A stretch of 64,000 nucleotides of DNA from Sphingobacterium sp. HMA12 (GTDB lineage: Bacteria; Bacteroidota; Bacteroidia; Sphingobacteriales; Sphingobacteriaceae): the NCBI RefSeq assembly GCF_002933815.1, contig NZ_BEYR01000001.1:1054001-1118000 (forward strand). Reading direction: 5' to 3'. Every line of letters begins with the position of its first letter. The stretch's first letter is position 1. This document shows, in pieces, positions 35,446-45,138 of this stretch. The notes beneath the pieces were generated by a model. The model was not told where the DNA came from and did not search any database. It saw only the letters and a program-made list of their open reading frames with translations. Made by a program: the position numbers and the translations under genes.

Positions 35446-35949
35446 TTATTTTTTATCAACCTCATTATATTCTGCATCCGTTACAGGTTGCAACCATGTT
35501 ACATTTTCTTCGTCCTGATAGTTGGTTATAGCAATATGTATCATCCTGCTGTCGGCAGATGCTCCGTGCCAATGCTCCACACCCTCGGGGATATTTATAA
35601 CATCGCCTTTCTTGATGACCTGTGCAGGTTTTCTCTTTTCCTGATACCAGCCTATGCCCTCGGTAACAATTAATACCTGCCCTTGGGGATGGGTATGCCA
35701 ATTGGTTCTTGCTCCGCGTTCAAAGGTTACGTTGCCGAGGGCAAAATTATTGTTCTTGTCCTTTTCCTGCAGGATACGCAGGAATGCATCCCCAGTAAAA
35801 TATCCGTTGGTGATTTTTTCGCCTTGCGGGAAAATCGAAGTATTACTTTCTTCTTGCATTGTTTCTGGTTTTTTATTGTTATTACAAGCTGATATTGTTG
35901 CTATACATGTAAGCAACAATATCAACCTTAGATTTTTGAAAATATTCAT
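35446..35949 (-). CDS. Cupin lipoprotein
   Basis: A 167-residue protein with a type II signal sequence (TISAC, Cys22). The cupin domain shows both motifs: FERGARTNWHTHPQGQVLIVTEGIG with His/His/Glu-type metal ligands, and the second motif with GDVINIPEGVEHWHGAS. It would be a lipid-anchored cupin, possibly binding or isomerising a small compound handled by the other gene products of the operon. It lies 42 bases after the aldo/keto reductase gene and 10 bases before the next gene. Confidence 0.8.
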   Translation of the reverse strand: MNIFKNLRLILLLTCIATISACNNNKKPETMQEESNTSIFPQGEKITNGYFTGDAFLRILQEKDKNNNFALGNVTFERGARTNWHTHPQGQVLIVTEGIGWYQEKRKPAQVIKKGDVINIPEGVEHWHGASADSRMIHIAITNYQDEENVTWLQPVTDAEYNEVDKK

Positions 35950-35991
35950 TGTTGTATTTTTAAGAATAAACCTGTTACGAGCCTTATTCCG

Positions 35992-37209
<1,218 letters not shown>

Positions 37210-37221
37210 TTATAAATCAAT

Positions 37222-37986
37222 TTATTGGATGCTGTAACCGCCGTCCACGACCAGCGTATGGCCCACTATTAGGCTTGCGGCATCACTGCACAGGAATACC
37301 ACGGCACTGGCTATTTCTTCGGGCCGGCCGAGACGACCGACAGGTACGGCTGCTAACATCGCATCCAGTGCATCCTGCTGACCACCAGCCATCATTTTAT
37401 CCGCCATTGGGGTATGGATTAGACCGGGACAGGTGGAGTTGATACGTATTCCCTGTGAAGCATATTCCAATGCTGCACTTTTGGTAAGTCCGATCACGCC
37501 GTGTTTGGCTCCGTGGTAGGTTCCTCTCTGGGCGCCTCCTAAGATACCGCCAATAGACGAACAGTTTACGATAGCACCGTTGCCTTGCTTACGCATCTGC
37601 TGTAATTCGTATTTCAAGCAGCTCCACACGCCACGAAAATTTACGCCTGTAACCCTGTCAAAATCTTCCATCGTTTGGTCTGCGGTATCCGCCAGCACAT
37701 TTTGGATACCAGCATTGTTATAGGCTGCATCCAGTCTTCCGAATGTCTCTACTGTTTTATCGACCATTGCCTTCACCTGTGCATCATCCGAAACATCACA
37801 AACAATAGCGCGTGTTTTATATCCAGCTGCCGTTAGTTGGTCTGCTGCCTTGTTTACCAAATCTCTATCCAAATCAGCTAATGCTACCGACGCACCTGCC
37901 TCTGCGAATGCTTTTGCAGTAGCAAATCCAATACCCTGTGCAGCTCCCGTAATAAGAACAACTTTATTTTCCATCAGTTTCATCAT
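37222..37986 (-). CDS. SDR oxidoreductase (3-ketoacyl reductase/dehydrogenase type)
   Basis: A 254-residue classical SDR. Start placed at ATG 37986 (MMKLMENK); longer versions carry a non-conserved N-terminus. It has TGAAQGIGFATAKAF, an NNAG (AAYNNAGIQN), the catalytic Ser-Tyr-Lys (NCSSIGGILGG, YHGAKHG) and GG near VVDGGYSIQ at the C-terminus. It starts the operon that continues with aldo/keto reductase, cupin and CMD/ABM genes, and is divergent from the AraC regulator at 38200. Confidence 0.85.
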   Translation of the reverse strand: MMKLMENKVVLITGAAQGIGFATAKAFAEAGASVALADLDRDLVNKAADQLTAAGYKTRAIVCDVSDDAQVKAMVDKTVETFGRLDAAYNNAGIQNVLADTADQTMEDFDRVTGVNFRGVWSCLKYELQQMRKQGNGAIVNCSSIGGILGGAQRGTYHGAKHGVIGLTKSAALEYASQGIRINSTCPGLIHTPMADKMMAGGQQDALDAMLAAVPVGRLGRPEEIASAVVFLCSDAASLIVGHTLVVDGGYSIQ

Positions 37987-38199
37987 CAATCTTTTGTTTA
38001 CTATTATTATTAAAATGCTGTTTATGTTTGCCGTGATTTGCATCACCTTATACGTTTACAATACAAAGGTCTTATCTTATTTATATATATTTCTTATACA
38101 TTCCACGGATCATGCTACCATTTTCACTGATTTGCACCAAATTGCATAGAGGGGTAGAAATATTGGGTAAATTTGTATTCATTTTTAAATGCAAATAAT

Positions 38200-39096
38200 A
38201 TGGACGAAGTTTTAAGAATTGATACGGTAAGTGAACACGATGCTTTTTATCATAAGGAGAATTTACATCCCTTGGTAAGCATTATGGATTTTGACGGCAG
38301 GGTGCCGGAAATCTATGCGTCCAAGATGAATTTTGGCTTTTATGCGGTGTATTTAAAAGAAGTGATGTGCGGTGATATGAAATACGGAAAACATACCTAT
38401 GATTATCAGGACAGGACATTGGTTTTTGTTGCTCCGGGGCAGATCATCAATGTGGATATTAACAAGGATTATAAACCGCAGGGCTACGCTTTGCTGTTCC
38501 ATCCCGACCTGATACGAGGCACCTCTTTGGGTAGGCATATTGATGAATATACGTTCTTTTCGTACCAATCCAGTGAAGCGTTGCACCTGTCAGAAAGGGA
38601 AAGAAAGATTGTGTTGGATTGTTTCGACAAAATCAAGTACGAACTGGAACGGGGTATGGACAAGCATAGCAGAATGCTGATTGCATCCAACATTGAACTT
38701 TTTTTGAATTATTGCATACGTTTTTATGAACGTCAGTTTATCACCCGTAATGAGGTAAACACTGATATTTTAGTCCAGTTTGAAAAGCTGTTGAACGAAT
38801 ATTATCAATCGGACAAGCCGCAAACAATAGGTTTACCGTCTGTTACCTACTGTGCCGAGCAATTAAACCTTTCTACCAATTATTTCGGTGATTTGATAAA
38901 AAAAGAAACAGGTAAAACGGCTTTGGAATACATCCAACTAAAAATAATGGCGTTGGCTAAACAGAAGATATTGGATAACCGAAAAACCATCAATGAGATT
39001 GCATACGAATTGGGGTTTAAATATCCGGCGCATTTTACAAGAGCTTTCAAAAAGAATACTGGTTACACTCCTAACGAATATAGAATGCAGAATTGA
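38200..39096 (+). CDS. AraC-family regulator (divergent from the four-gene operon)
   Basis: A 298-residue regulator. The start at ATG 38200 (MDEVLRID) is chosen over the TTG at 38173. The sensor part has YGKHTYDYQDR and LNYCIRFYERQFITRN; the DNA-binding part has CAEQLNLSTNYFGDLIKKETGK and RKTINEIAYELGFKYPAHFTRAF. It is a paralogue of 27190 and 49056. It is divergent from the SDR/AKR/cupin/CMD operon and probably controls it. Its intergenic region (37987-38199) holds repeated GGTGC/GGTAGC elements about 19-20 bases apart, weaker than the operators of the other two modules. Confidence 0.9.
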   Translation: MDEVLRIDTVSEHDAFYHKENLHPLVSIMDFDGRVPEIYASKMNFGFYAVYLKEVMCGDMKYGKHTYDYQDRTLVFVAPGQIINVDINKDYKPQGYALLFHPDLIRGTSLGRHIDEYTFFSYQSSEALHLSERERKIVLDCFDKIKYELERGMDKHSRMLIASNIELFLNYCIRFYERQFITRNEVNTDILVQFEKLLNEYYQSDKPQTIGLPSVTYCAEQLNLSTNYFGDLIKKETGKTALEYIQLKIMALAKQKILDNRKTINEIAYELGFKYPAHFTRAFKKNTGYTPNEYRMQN

Positions 39097-39342
39097 GTTA
39101 TTTAGATGCATGGAGCTATTTTACAGACGTCCATTTGTACGCAATCACTTGACATTGACCGGTAAAGCGCTTCATCTCACTGGCTATACTACGATACGGC
39201 GGTGTATTATACCTCGCGTCTGATCAATAAACAATTAGCTCAGTTGAAATATATAACGTTTTAATTTCTTTGATTTTTCTATATGTATTTAACTGCAAGC
39301 TATCATGAGTGGTATGATCTAAAGAACAAGTGCTTTTTAGAA

Positions 39343-39774
39343 TTACTCCATCTCTATATTGAGCTTGTTATTTTGTTTTTTATCAAATCGTTTCTTGGCG
39401 ATTAGATACGCCTCATCGATAAATTGAAGGGTCTGGATCAGTTTTTCTCCAGATGGATTAAGTATGCAGATAAAATTTTGTGCTGCATAATGGGGATGGG
39501 GCAAAAAAGTATTCAAGGTTGTAAAATCCCATTCAATTCCAGATTCGGAAAAAAGTTTGGCAAAGGATTCTTTCGAAACTCCGATATTGACACGGAAAAT
39601 ATCCTGGCGATTGAGTTTTGATACATCGTCGTATTCATTATCCGAATCAGCGGTACTCACAAATGGAAGTCTATGATCTGTTCCATAAAAAAAAAGATGG
39701 TAGCCGAAGCTCTGCTGTTCTTGAACATTGTCAAGCTTTTCTCTTAGGTATTTTTCAATTATCTGTAATGACAT
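39343..39774 (-). CDS. DUF6194-family protein
   Basis: A 143-residue protein matching the DUF6194 pattern: FFYGTDHRLPFVST, the middle RQDIFRVNIGVSKESFAKLF, DFTTLNTFLPHPHYAAQNFICILNPSGE, and a last helix EAYLIAKKR. The family has no known function. It stands alone. Confidence 0.7.
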   Translation of the reverse strand: MSLQIIEKYLREKLDNVQEQQSFGYHLFFYGTDHRLPFVSTADSDNEYDDVSKLNRQDIFRVNIGVSKESFAKLFSESGIEWDFTTLNTFLPHPHYAAQNFICILNPSGEKLIQTLQFIDEAYLIAKKRFDKKQNNKLNIEME

Positions 39775-39839
39775 AATAAAGCGACTGATATTTGCTAAAT
39801 TAAGTGCTTAACTTTATATTAGCAAGTAGTTACCATAAT

Positions 39840-40052
39840 GATAGTAAGGTTATGGACCTTAAAATGTTGGAGGAAAGAAGAATAATAAAACGTAAGATCT
39901 TTGCTACTATACCACTGGCCGTTGAATATTCTTTAACCCGAACAAGAAAATATCTGACATACTTAAAAGTAAAGAGCAGCATATATGAATGTCATTGTAG
40001 GGCTTCAATTAAAAGTTACAGATCTTTTAGAAATTTCATTATATTTATATAA
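39840..40052 (+). pseudogene. Fragment of an HxlR-type regulator
   Basis: The frame contains LKMLEERRIIKRKIFATIPLAVEYSLTRT, which matches the conserved second half of the HxlR winged helix (L..LE..GiI.R.....P..VEYsLT..G). The N-terminal helix-turn-helix, including the conserved Cys, is missing and the end changes frame. It is a remnant. Confidence 0.6.
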
Positions 40053-40114
40053 AATTTTTATTAGCAGACACTTGAGTTATATTTAATGCCTAAAAAATAT
40101 ATAAACTTTTACCT

Positions 40115-40792
40115 ATGATCGGCATTATTATCATCTTGTTCTTATCTTGGATTTTGCTATGGTTAATCGAAAAAAAGCAGCTTACGGTCCTAGGACTAGC
40201 GATAACAAAAAATAGGTCTAAAGATTTTCTTATAGGACTCGGGATAGCCAGTTTTGTTTGCGCTGCTTATCATGTTATGAATGTCTATCTGGCCGATAAT
40301 TTTTGGATTTACAATAAGCAGATGTCTATTCAGGTGCTTTTTAATAGTATATGGTGGATCTTAAAATCTGTGCTATTTGAGGAATTTATTTTTCGAGGAG
40401 CATTGCTTTATATTGCAATAAATAGGATAGGGGCTATGTGGGCCTGCATGTTATCAGCAATTTCATTTGGTGTCTATCATTGGTTTTCATACGGTTCTTT
40501 TGGAAACCCATTACAAATGCTTATTGTTTTACTTATGACTGGTTCGTTTGGATGGGTTCTCGCCTTTGCGTTTAAGAAGACAGGTTCAATTTATCTGCCA
40601 ATAGCGATTCATCTAGGCTGGAACCTTGTAAATATCTTCGTTTTTTCAAATGGTCCGCTTGGTCCACAATTGATGATTAAAGCTAATGCCAATCACCTGG
40701 AGGGGCTAATGTCCTTATTTACTTTCTTGTTCCAAATTTTTGCATTACCACTGGGGACATACTGGTATGTAAAAAAATTTGCTAAAGAATAG
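40115..40792 (+). CDS. CPBP-family intramembrane protease
   Basis: A 225-residue protein with about seven membrane segments. The CPBP motifs are present: EEFIFRG (89-95), with paired Glu and Arg, FGVYHW with the first His at about 117, and HLGWNLVN near 164. Family members are intramembrane glutamic proteases, some of them for bacteriocin immunity or export processing. Nothing in the neighbourhood shows its substrate. It follows HxlR debris and precedes a region of fused fragments. Confidence 0.8.
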   Translation: MIGIIIILFLSWILLWLIEKKQLTVLGLAITKNRSKDFLIGLGIASFVCAAYHVMNVYLADNFWIYNKQMSIQVLFNSIWWILKSVLFEEFIFRGALLYIAINRIGAMWACMLSAISFGVYHWFSYGSFGNPLQMLIVLLMTGSFGWVLAFAFKKTGSIYLPIAIHLGWNLVNIFVFSNGPLGPQLMIKANANHLEGLMSLFTFLFQIFALPLGTYWYVKKFAKE

Positions 40793-40839
40793 TGGATCTT
40801 GGATTTTAGATTGTTTCATTGAATGTTAATAATTAGGAA

Positions 40840-40905
40840 ATGGAGACACAAAAGATAACACAGCCGGATAACACAGCAGTAAGAACAGCATTATGGCGCG
40901 TTGAT
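40840..40905 (+). pseudogene. N-terminal fragment of a SAM-dependent methyltransferase
   Basis: ATG at 40840 opens a frame reading ETQKITQPDNTAVRTALWR, which matches the start of leucine-carboxyl/SAM methyltransferases (RPDNTAVRvALWRALH). The match stops at about 40905, where unrelated sequence begins; the residual frame ends with TGA at 40918-40920. Confidence 0.6.
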
Positions 40906-41035
40906 AAATTTAGCCTATGAAAATCTTACTTTGGGACATAATGTAATCATTGATGCTGTAAATCCGGTTCATGAAAGCAGAAAAATGTTCAATCAATTGG
41001 CAGAAAAAATCAAAGCTGACTCAAGCTCCTGTTGA
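40906..41035 (+). pseudogene. Fragment of a P-loop kinase
   Basis: Immediately after the methyltransferase piece, another frame gives LAYENLTLGHNVIIDAVNP, then HESRKMFNQLAEKIKAD, ending TGA. This looks like the middle of an AAA/gluconate-kinase-like small-molecule kinase (V-I-I-D-A-V-N-P). The Walker A part is missing. Confidence 0.5.
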
Positions 41036-41202
41036 GACTTCTTGCTCATTACATTAAAAGTCTCCGTTTTGGCTAGGTCGGCACCTGGGTTATTAAAGTG
41101 GAAGATCCCGACTAAAAGCGCTTCCTTTTTTGTATTTTTTGTTTGAACGGCAGCATATGCTGCAAAAAATAGTATTCCAAAAACTATAAGGTAATTTCTC
41201 AT
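40993..41202 (-). pseudogene. N-terminal fragment of a DUF5694 protein
   Basis: Minus-strand reading gives a secreted start (MRNYLIVFGILFFAAY) then KKEALLVGIFHFNNPGADLA and TFNVMSKKSQQELE, the start of DUF5694 (TraB-like) proteins, which in full are about 250 residues. The match ends at SQQELE and the sequence runs into the kinase fragment. A third truncated gene at the same point. Confidence 0.6.
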
Positions 41203-41341
41203 CAAAAACAATTTTACGTAAATAAATTGAAAATTGAGATTTAAAAATATTTCAAAGAATATACCCAACCATATGGCTTACTCTAGTTATCGAATTTTAG
41301 TTTTAGGTATTGATATCTCTACTGTTTAGCAACGGTTCAAA

Positions 41342-41686
41342 TTAGCCCGGTTGTATGAAGGAACGTTCGGGCAAATGGCAGCAGAAAACGGCTGGCAGTT
41401 TAAATTTTAGTCGGTATTGTCGAATAAGAAATTTATTGAAATGTTAACGGGAAGGAAATACATCAGTCAGCATGGTAAAGGTGACTTCAATTCACATATT
41501 CCTATAAATGAAGAGAATCGCTAGAACGAAAATGGGAACAATAGATTTTTAAACAAAGAGCAAATTTATGCGATCTATACCTCCTATAATCTGAAAATAA
41601 AAGACGGGGTAATTTCACTGTTAGCCCGATTTGAGGGCACGGGAAACAATGCCTTCGATTTTTATCTTGAATTTAATAGAGATTAG
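41342..41686 (+). pseudogene. Decayed gene of unknown function
   Basis: One frame stays open except for two stops, TAG at 41408-41410 and one after NEENR. It contains LYEGTFGQMAAENGWQFKF and, later, KFIEMLTGRKYISQHGKGD, then LKIKDGVISLLARFEGTGN and FDFYLEF. The steady frame between the stops shows a former gene. It overlaps the end of the acetyltransferase by four bases. Confidence 0.5.
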
Positions 41687-42324
41687 CCAGGAATAACAAT
41701 TGATGTGTAAAGACAATCAACCTGCCAGCCCAAAGATTGATATAGTAATTTTCCTTGTTCTGTCGCTACCAAGAAATTTTTATGAATACCTTTAGCGATC
41801 GCAATTCGTTCGAGTTCTTTCATCAAAAACGTCGCTAGACCTTTTCTTCTGTGATTTTCTTCCGTTGAAATTCTATCATAGACAGCCAAATCATCTACAA
41901 TAATGAGTCGCCCTATACTCGCTAAAGCCCCATTGTGAGCTACTATTTTAACAACTGTAGTTGAATTATAGTGATCAAATTCTATCCTGTAACCTTTGGG
42001 TAGTTCTGTATCCGGAATATCCATCGGATAAATACAAGACATCATGTACCCTTGTGGTTGAATTACCCATCTTTCTGAAATTTTACTCTTGGCTTCGCTA
42101 AGCGCGGCACAGACTTTCAAGAAAACCCAAGTTTCATGAATGGTTTCTGAAAGCTCAATAAAATCATCATTAAGTTCTTGAAAAATATAGCGGGCCTTTT
42201 GTCTCTCATAACCAACATCAATTCTATAGCCAGATTTGAACCTGGTCGGCGGTGCTAACTCGCGGGATAATGCCCAAGCATCAAGCCACTTCGCTAACGT
42301 ATCCAAAGGAATAAATTTTCCCAT
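41683..42324 (-). CDS. GNAT-family N-acetyltransferase
   Basis: A 213-residue acetyltransferase. The GNAT core lies in the C-terminal half: LIIVDDLAVYDRISTEENHRRKGLATFLMKELERIA, with the acetyl-CoA pyrophosphate loop RRKGLA, and NFLVATEQGKLLYQSLGW. The N-terminal part (1-95) is unlike the usual GNAT and may hold a substrate-binding domain. Substrate unknown. Confidence 0.8.
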   Translation of the reverse strand: MGKFIPLDTLAKWLDAWALSRELAPPTRFKSGYRIDVGYERQKARYIFQELNDDFIELSETIHETWVFLKVCAALSEAKSKISERWVIQPQGYMMSCIYPMDIPDTELPKGYRIEFDHYNSTTVVKIVAHNGALASIGRLIIVDDLAVYDRISTEENHRRKGLATFLMKELERIAIAKGIHKNFLVATEQGKLLYQSLGWQVDCLYTSIVIPG

Positions 42325-42548
42325 TTTTTTAAGGAGTTATTGTTTAAATAAACATTATATTTTAATTATTTTTCCCTGTACGTATCTTGTCAAAGTAGGT
42401 TGCAACGAGTTTTCTTTTACGCCTGAAAAGTATGATTTCCGAAATGATTTTAGCAACGGTCCAACATAAACACCTGTTTGTGTTACATACTTTTTGAGGG
42501 TTTACACTACTCCAAATTCGATACCATTTTTTAGATGGTCTGCAATTT

Positions 42549-43610
42549 TTACAATTCGCCACTTATGAAGGGTCTTAATTTAATTTTGTCAGCTTCAGAT
42601 AATGTATTATAGAGTTCCACCATTTTAGATTGGATATAGGCTGTCTTCACTACCCTGGTGATTTTGGGAGCATTTTTCTTTTCGCTCGCTCTCACCATAA
42701 TACCCAATAATTGTCCGGCTGAATTGAACACCCCACCACCGCTCATACCGGCTATGGTCTGAACTTCTATAAAAAACTCTGCTTCCGGACGATAGGGAAT
42801 ATCACCTTCGGAGTCTCCGGCAGAAATCAGTTTCTGGATGATATCTCTTGCTTCTATATCCGATAGTATTTTCCCGTAGACTACGGCTCCATTTGGATAA
42901 CTAGCTCTATCCTGGGGATATCCGACAGCGATGGCTTTTTCACCTGCGACCGGAATGCTCCAGGTTTCAAGTGCAGTTGTGCGATCATTTGGGTCATACA
43001 ATTGTAGCTCCTCAGCTGTCTGTACGAAATCAGGATAACGGGGTAACGGCCCTCTTTTGATGCGTTGATTGTCGATAACACCTAGGTAAAAATCTTCGGA
43101 AGGTGCTATCGTGGTGTTGGTGGCCTTTGGAGAGATATCGAAATGCATAAGGGGAAAATCAGCTATTAGTATGTCCCCCAAATTGATATTTCCGTTAATT
43201 TGAGGAATTTGTGAAGTTTCGAAAATACCGATATTTTCTGCCAATAGATCAAAGAATTCAGCATCCCTCGATCTCCAGCCAGATAGGTTGTAAACATGAT
43301 TAGCACTTATATACAGCCCAATAAAATAATTATTTTTTCTGCTCCAGATTGTTTTCGAGGCTGGTCCTCTGGTTCCTACGCTACCTCTTATTTTATGCAG
43401 TAAGTCAATCAGGCTTCGATCATTCCCCTCTAATACATCTTCCATCCTCGGGATTGTCGATGTGTCTTTAGCATCGTTCGGAGCATTATCTTTGTTACAG
43501 GATTGAAAAACAAATCCAACGAGTGCAATAAAAACAATTATGGCTGCACTGGTATTAAAACTTTGTTTCAATTTTTTATAGATAAAAGTATAGATGGTTG
43601 ATTTTTTCAT
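42549..43610 (-). CDS. Trypsin-like serine protease, lipoprotein
   Basis: A 353-residue protein with a long N-terminal signal and lipobox (VFQSC, Cys38). It has the features of the trypsin/V8 fold: His105 in YISANHVYN, an acidic residue in PSEDFYLG or DILIADFP as the second triad member, and the serine loop GMSGGGVFNSAGQLLGIMV. The pattern GxSGG with N and G on the next strand is convincing. The N-terminal extension has SLIDLLHKIRGSVGTRG. It is likely a cell-surface protease or an inactive relative. Confidence 0.75.
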   Translation of the reverse strand: MKKSTIYTFIYKKLKQSFNTSAAIIVFIALVGFVFQSCNKDNAPNDAKDTSTIPRMEDVLEGNDRSLIDLLHKIRGSVGTRGPASKTIWSRKNNYFIGLYISANHVYNLSGWRSRDAEFFDLLAENIGIFETSQIPQINGNINLGDILIADFPLMHFDISPKATNTTIAPSEDFYLGVIDNQRIKRGPLPRYPDFVQTAEELQLYDPNDRTTALETWSIPVAGEKAIAVGYPQDRASYPNGAVVYGKILSDIEARDIIQKLISAGDSEGDIPYRPEAEFFIEVQTIAGMSGGGVFNSAGQLLGIMVRASEKKNAPKITRVVKTAYIQSKMVELYNTLSEADKIKLRPFISGEL

Positions 43611-43766
43611 AACTTTTTAAAAGGTTCGTTAATAATAAGTCCCGATCTATTTAGTACGAAATAATACGGTAAAACGCTACTTCTGATAGTACAGTTCTTA
43701 CTTTACAGCCTCATAAAAATGTACATATCAATAAAATTGAAGGTACGAAATGATTAATCAGAGAAG

Positions 43767-44975
43767 TTATTTTTCATTTTTGAACGTAAGAACGGATATC
43801 ACTGCGCCTGCTGCGGCGCAAAATCCAAAGACCTGAAAACTTTGGTTGATACCAAGATTTATAATGAGACTGAGTATCAGGCTTCCGAGTCCATAGCCCA
43901 TGAACATGACAAATGCGAATAGGCCGATCGCAACCCCTTTGCGCTCAGAAAGTGTCGTAATAATTGCTGCGAAAAGAGGATGTGTCATATCAAAGGCCAG
44001 GGAAAGGGTGGCAACCAATAGACAGGAAGCCATTAATGGATATTGCATTGACAGGAGTACAACGGATAATGCCCCGAGGGTGATTCCTATTGGGATAATC
44101 TTGTTACGTCCATATCGGTCAGCCATTTTCCCTAAGTATGGTCCTAAAAAAAGACCAGGTATTCCGTATCCCAGCAGCGCCAACCCTACACCTTTTTCAT
44201 CAAGCTGATAATTTTTAAAAAAGAAATATCCGGTCCATGCAAAGATACCGCTATGAAACATGGAATTCAGCAGCACAAAAGTATAGGTGCGGCGCGCTCT
44301 TGGCAATTTGAGTATGTCAAAGTATGCAGTGATCATATTCTTGAATGACCCTGTATTTTGATGATGTTGCTGTAGAAATTTTTTACGCTTAAAAAGAAGA
44401 AACACCAAAATGATTATTCCCAGCGTTGCAACGATCCAAAATAGCGATCTCCATCCCACATAGGCAGTCAAAAGTGCTCCGGCACTTGAACCAAATGCTG
44501 TGCCCGCCGCCATGAAACCAAAAAATAGGCCCAAGGCATGTCCTCTTTTCTCATAGGGAAAACGGTCGCCGATCCAACCTATGGTTGTAGGAGCGACTCC
44601 ACCGGCAATAAGACCTGTCAGCAACCTGAGAAAGATAAGCTGATCAATGCTGTTTGCGAAACCAGTCAAGGCCGTTATTACAATGAACCCGGATAAAGAA
44701 AAGACAATCACCGGAAATCGTCCATATCCGTCTGACAAGGGAGCATAAAACAATGTCGAAACCCCATAGCTCAACAGATATGCCGGTTCGATAAAACTGA
44801 CGTGCTGTATTGTAACATGAAAAAGTCCGGACAGCTGGGGAAGAATAGGAGCAACCATGAATCCCTGAAAAAAGATTATGAATGTTCCCAGAGAGAGAAT
44901 CGCTACCAAGAAGAAAGAAGGAATCTGAAGGTCTGGTGAACCAATATTTTGTCCGATATTTTTAGTTGTATTCAT
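43767..44975 (-). CDS. MFS drug/sugar efflux transporter
   Basis: A 402-residue 12-helix major facilitator protein. The loop after helix 2 is LSDGYGRFPVIVFS and helix 5 has GSSAGALLTAYVGWRSLFWI, of the drug:H+ antiporter-1 type. It is divergent from a MocR-like regulator across a 163-base promoter region, and the regulator probably controls it. Confidence 0.85.
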   Translation of the reverse strand: MNTTKNIGQNIGSPDLQIPSFFLVAILSLGTFIIFFQGFMVAPILPQLSGLFHVTIQHVSFIEPAYLLSYGVSTLFYAPLSDGYGRFPVIVFSLSGFIVITALTGFANSIDQLIFLRLLTGLIAGGVAPTTIGWIGDRFPYEKRGHALGLFFGFMAAGTAFGSSAGALLTAYVGWRSLFWIVATLGIIILVFLLFKRKKFLQQHHQNTGSFKNMITAYFDILKLPRARRTYTFVLLNSMFHSGIFAWTGYFFFKNYQLDEKGVGLALLGYGIPGLFLGPYLGKMADRYGRNKIIPIGITLGALSVVLLSMQYPLMASCLLVATLSLAFDMTHPLFAAIITTLSERKGVAIGLFAFVMFMGYGLGSLILSLIINLGINQSFQVFGFCAAAGAVISVLTFKNEK

Positions 44976-45071
44976 TGTATTATTTAATTAGCAAGTTAAA
45001 ACGATGCGTGAGTTTTTGCTCAAGATGGTTATTGGTTGAATAATGATCTCTTCTTTAGAACTCTTTCAATC

Positions 45072-45114
45072 TTTGGTCAAAATTAAAAAGATTATCTTTG
45101 CGGTACAGGTACAG
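45072..45114 (+). promoter_or_regulatory. Promoter and candidate operator of the MocR gene
   Basis: TTTG at 45072-45075 and TATCTTTG at 45093-45100 match the Bacteroidota -33/-7 pattern (TTTG, 17-base spacer, TAnnTTTG). Just downstream a tandem GTACAG GTACAG lies at 45103-45114, a likely operator. It sits between the MFS gene and the regulator start at 45139. Confidence 0.55.
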
Positions 45115-45138
45115 TTAAAATCAAAACAACCGATACAG

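Noticed and set aside
42362..42562. 66-codon minus-strand frame before the trypsin-like gene
   Set aside because: Composition unlike the neighbours, no recognisable motif, overlaps the true gene start region.
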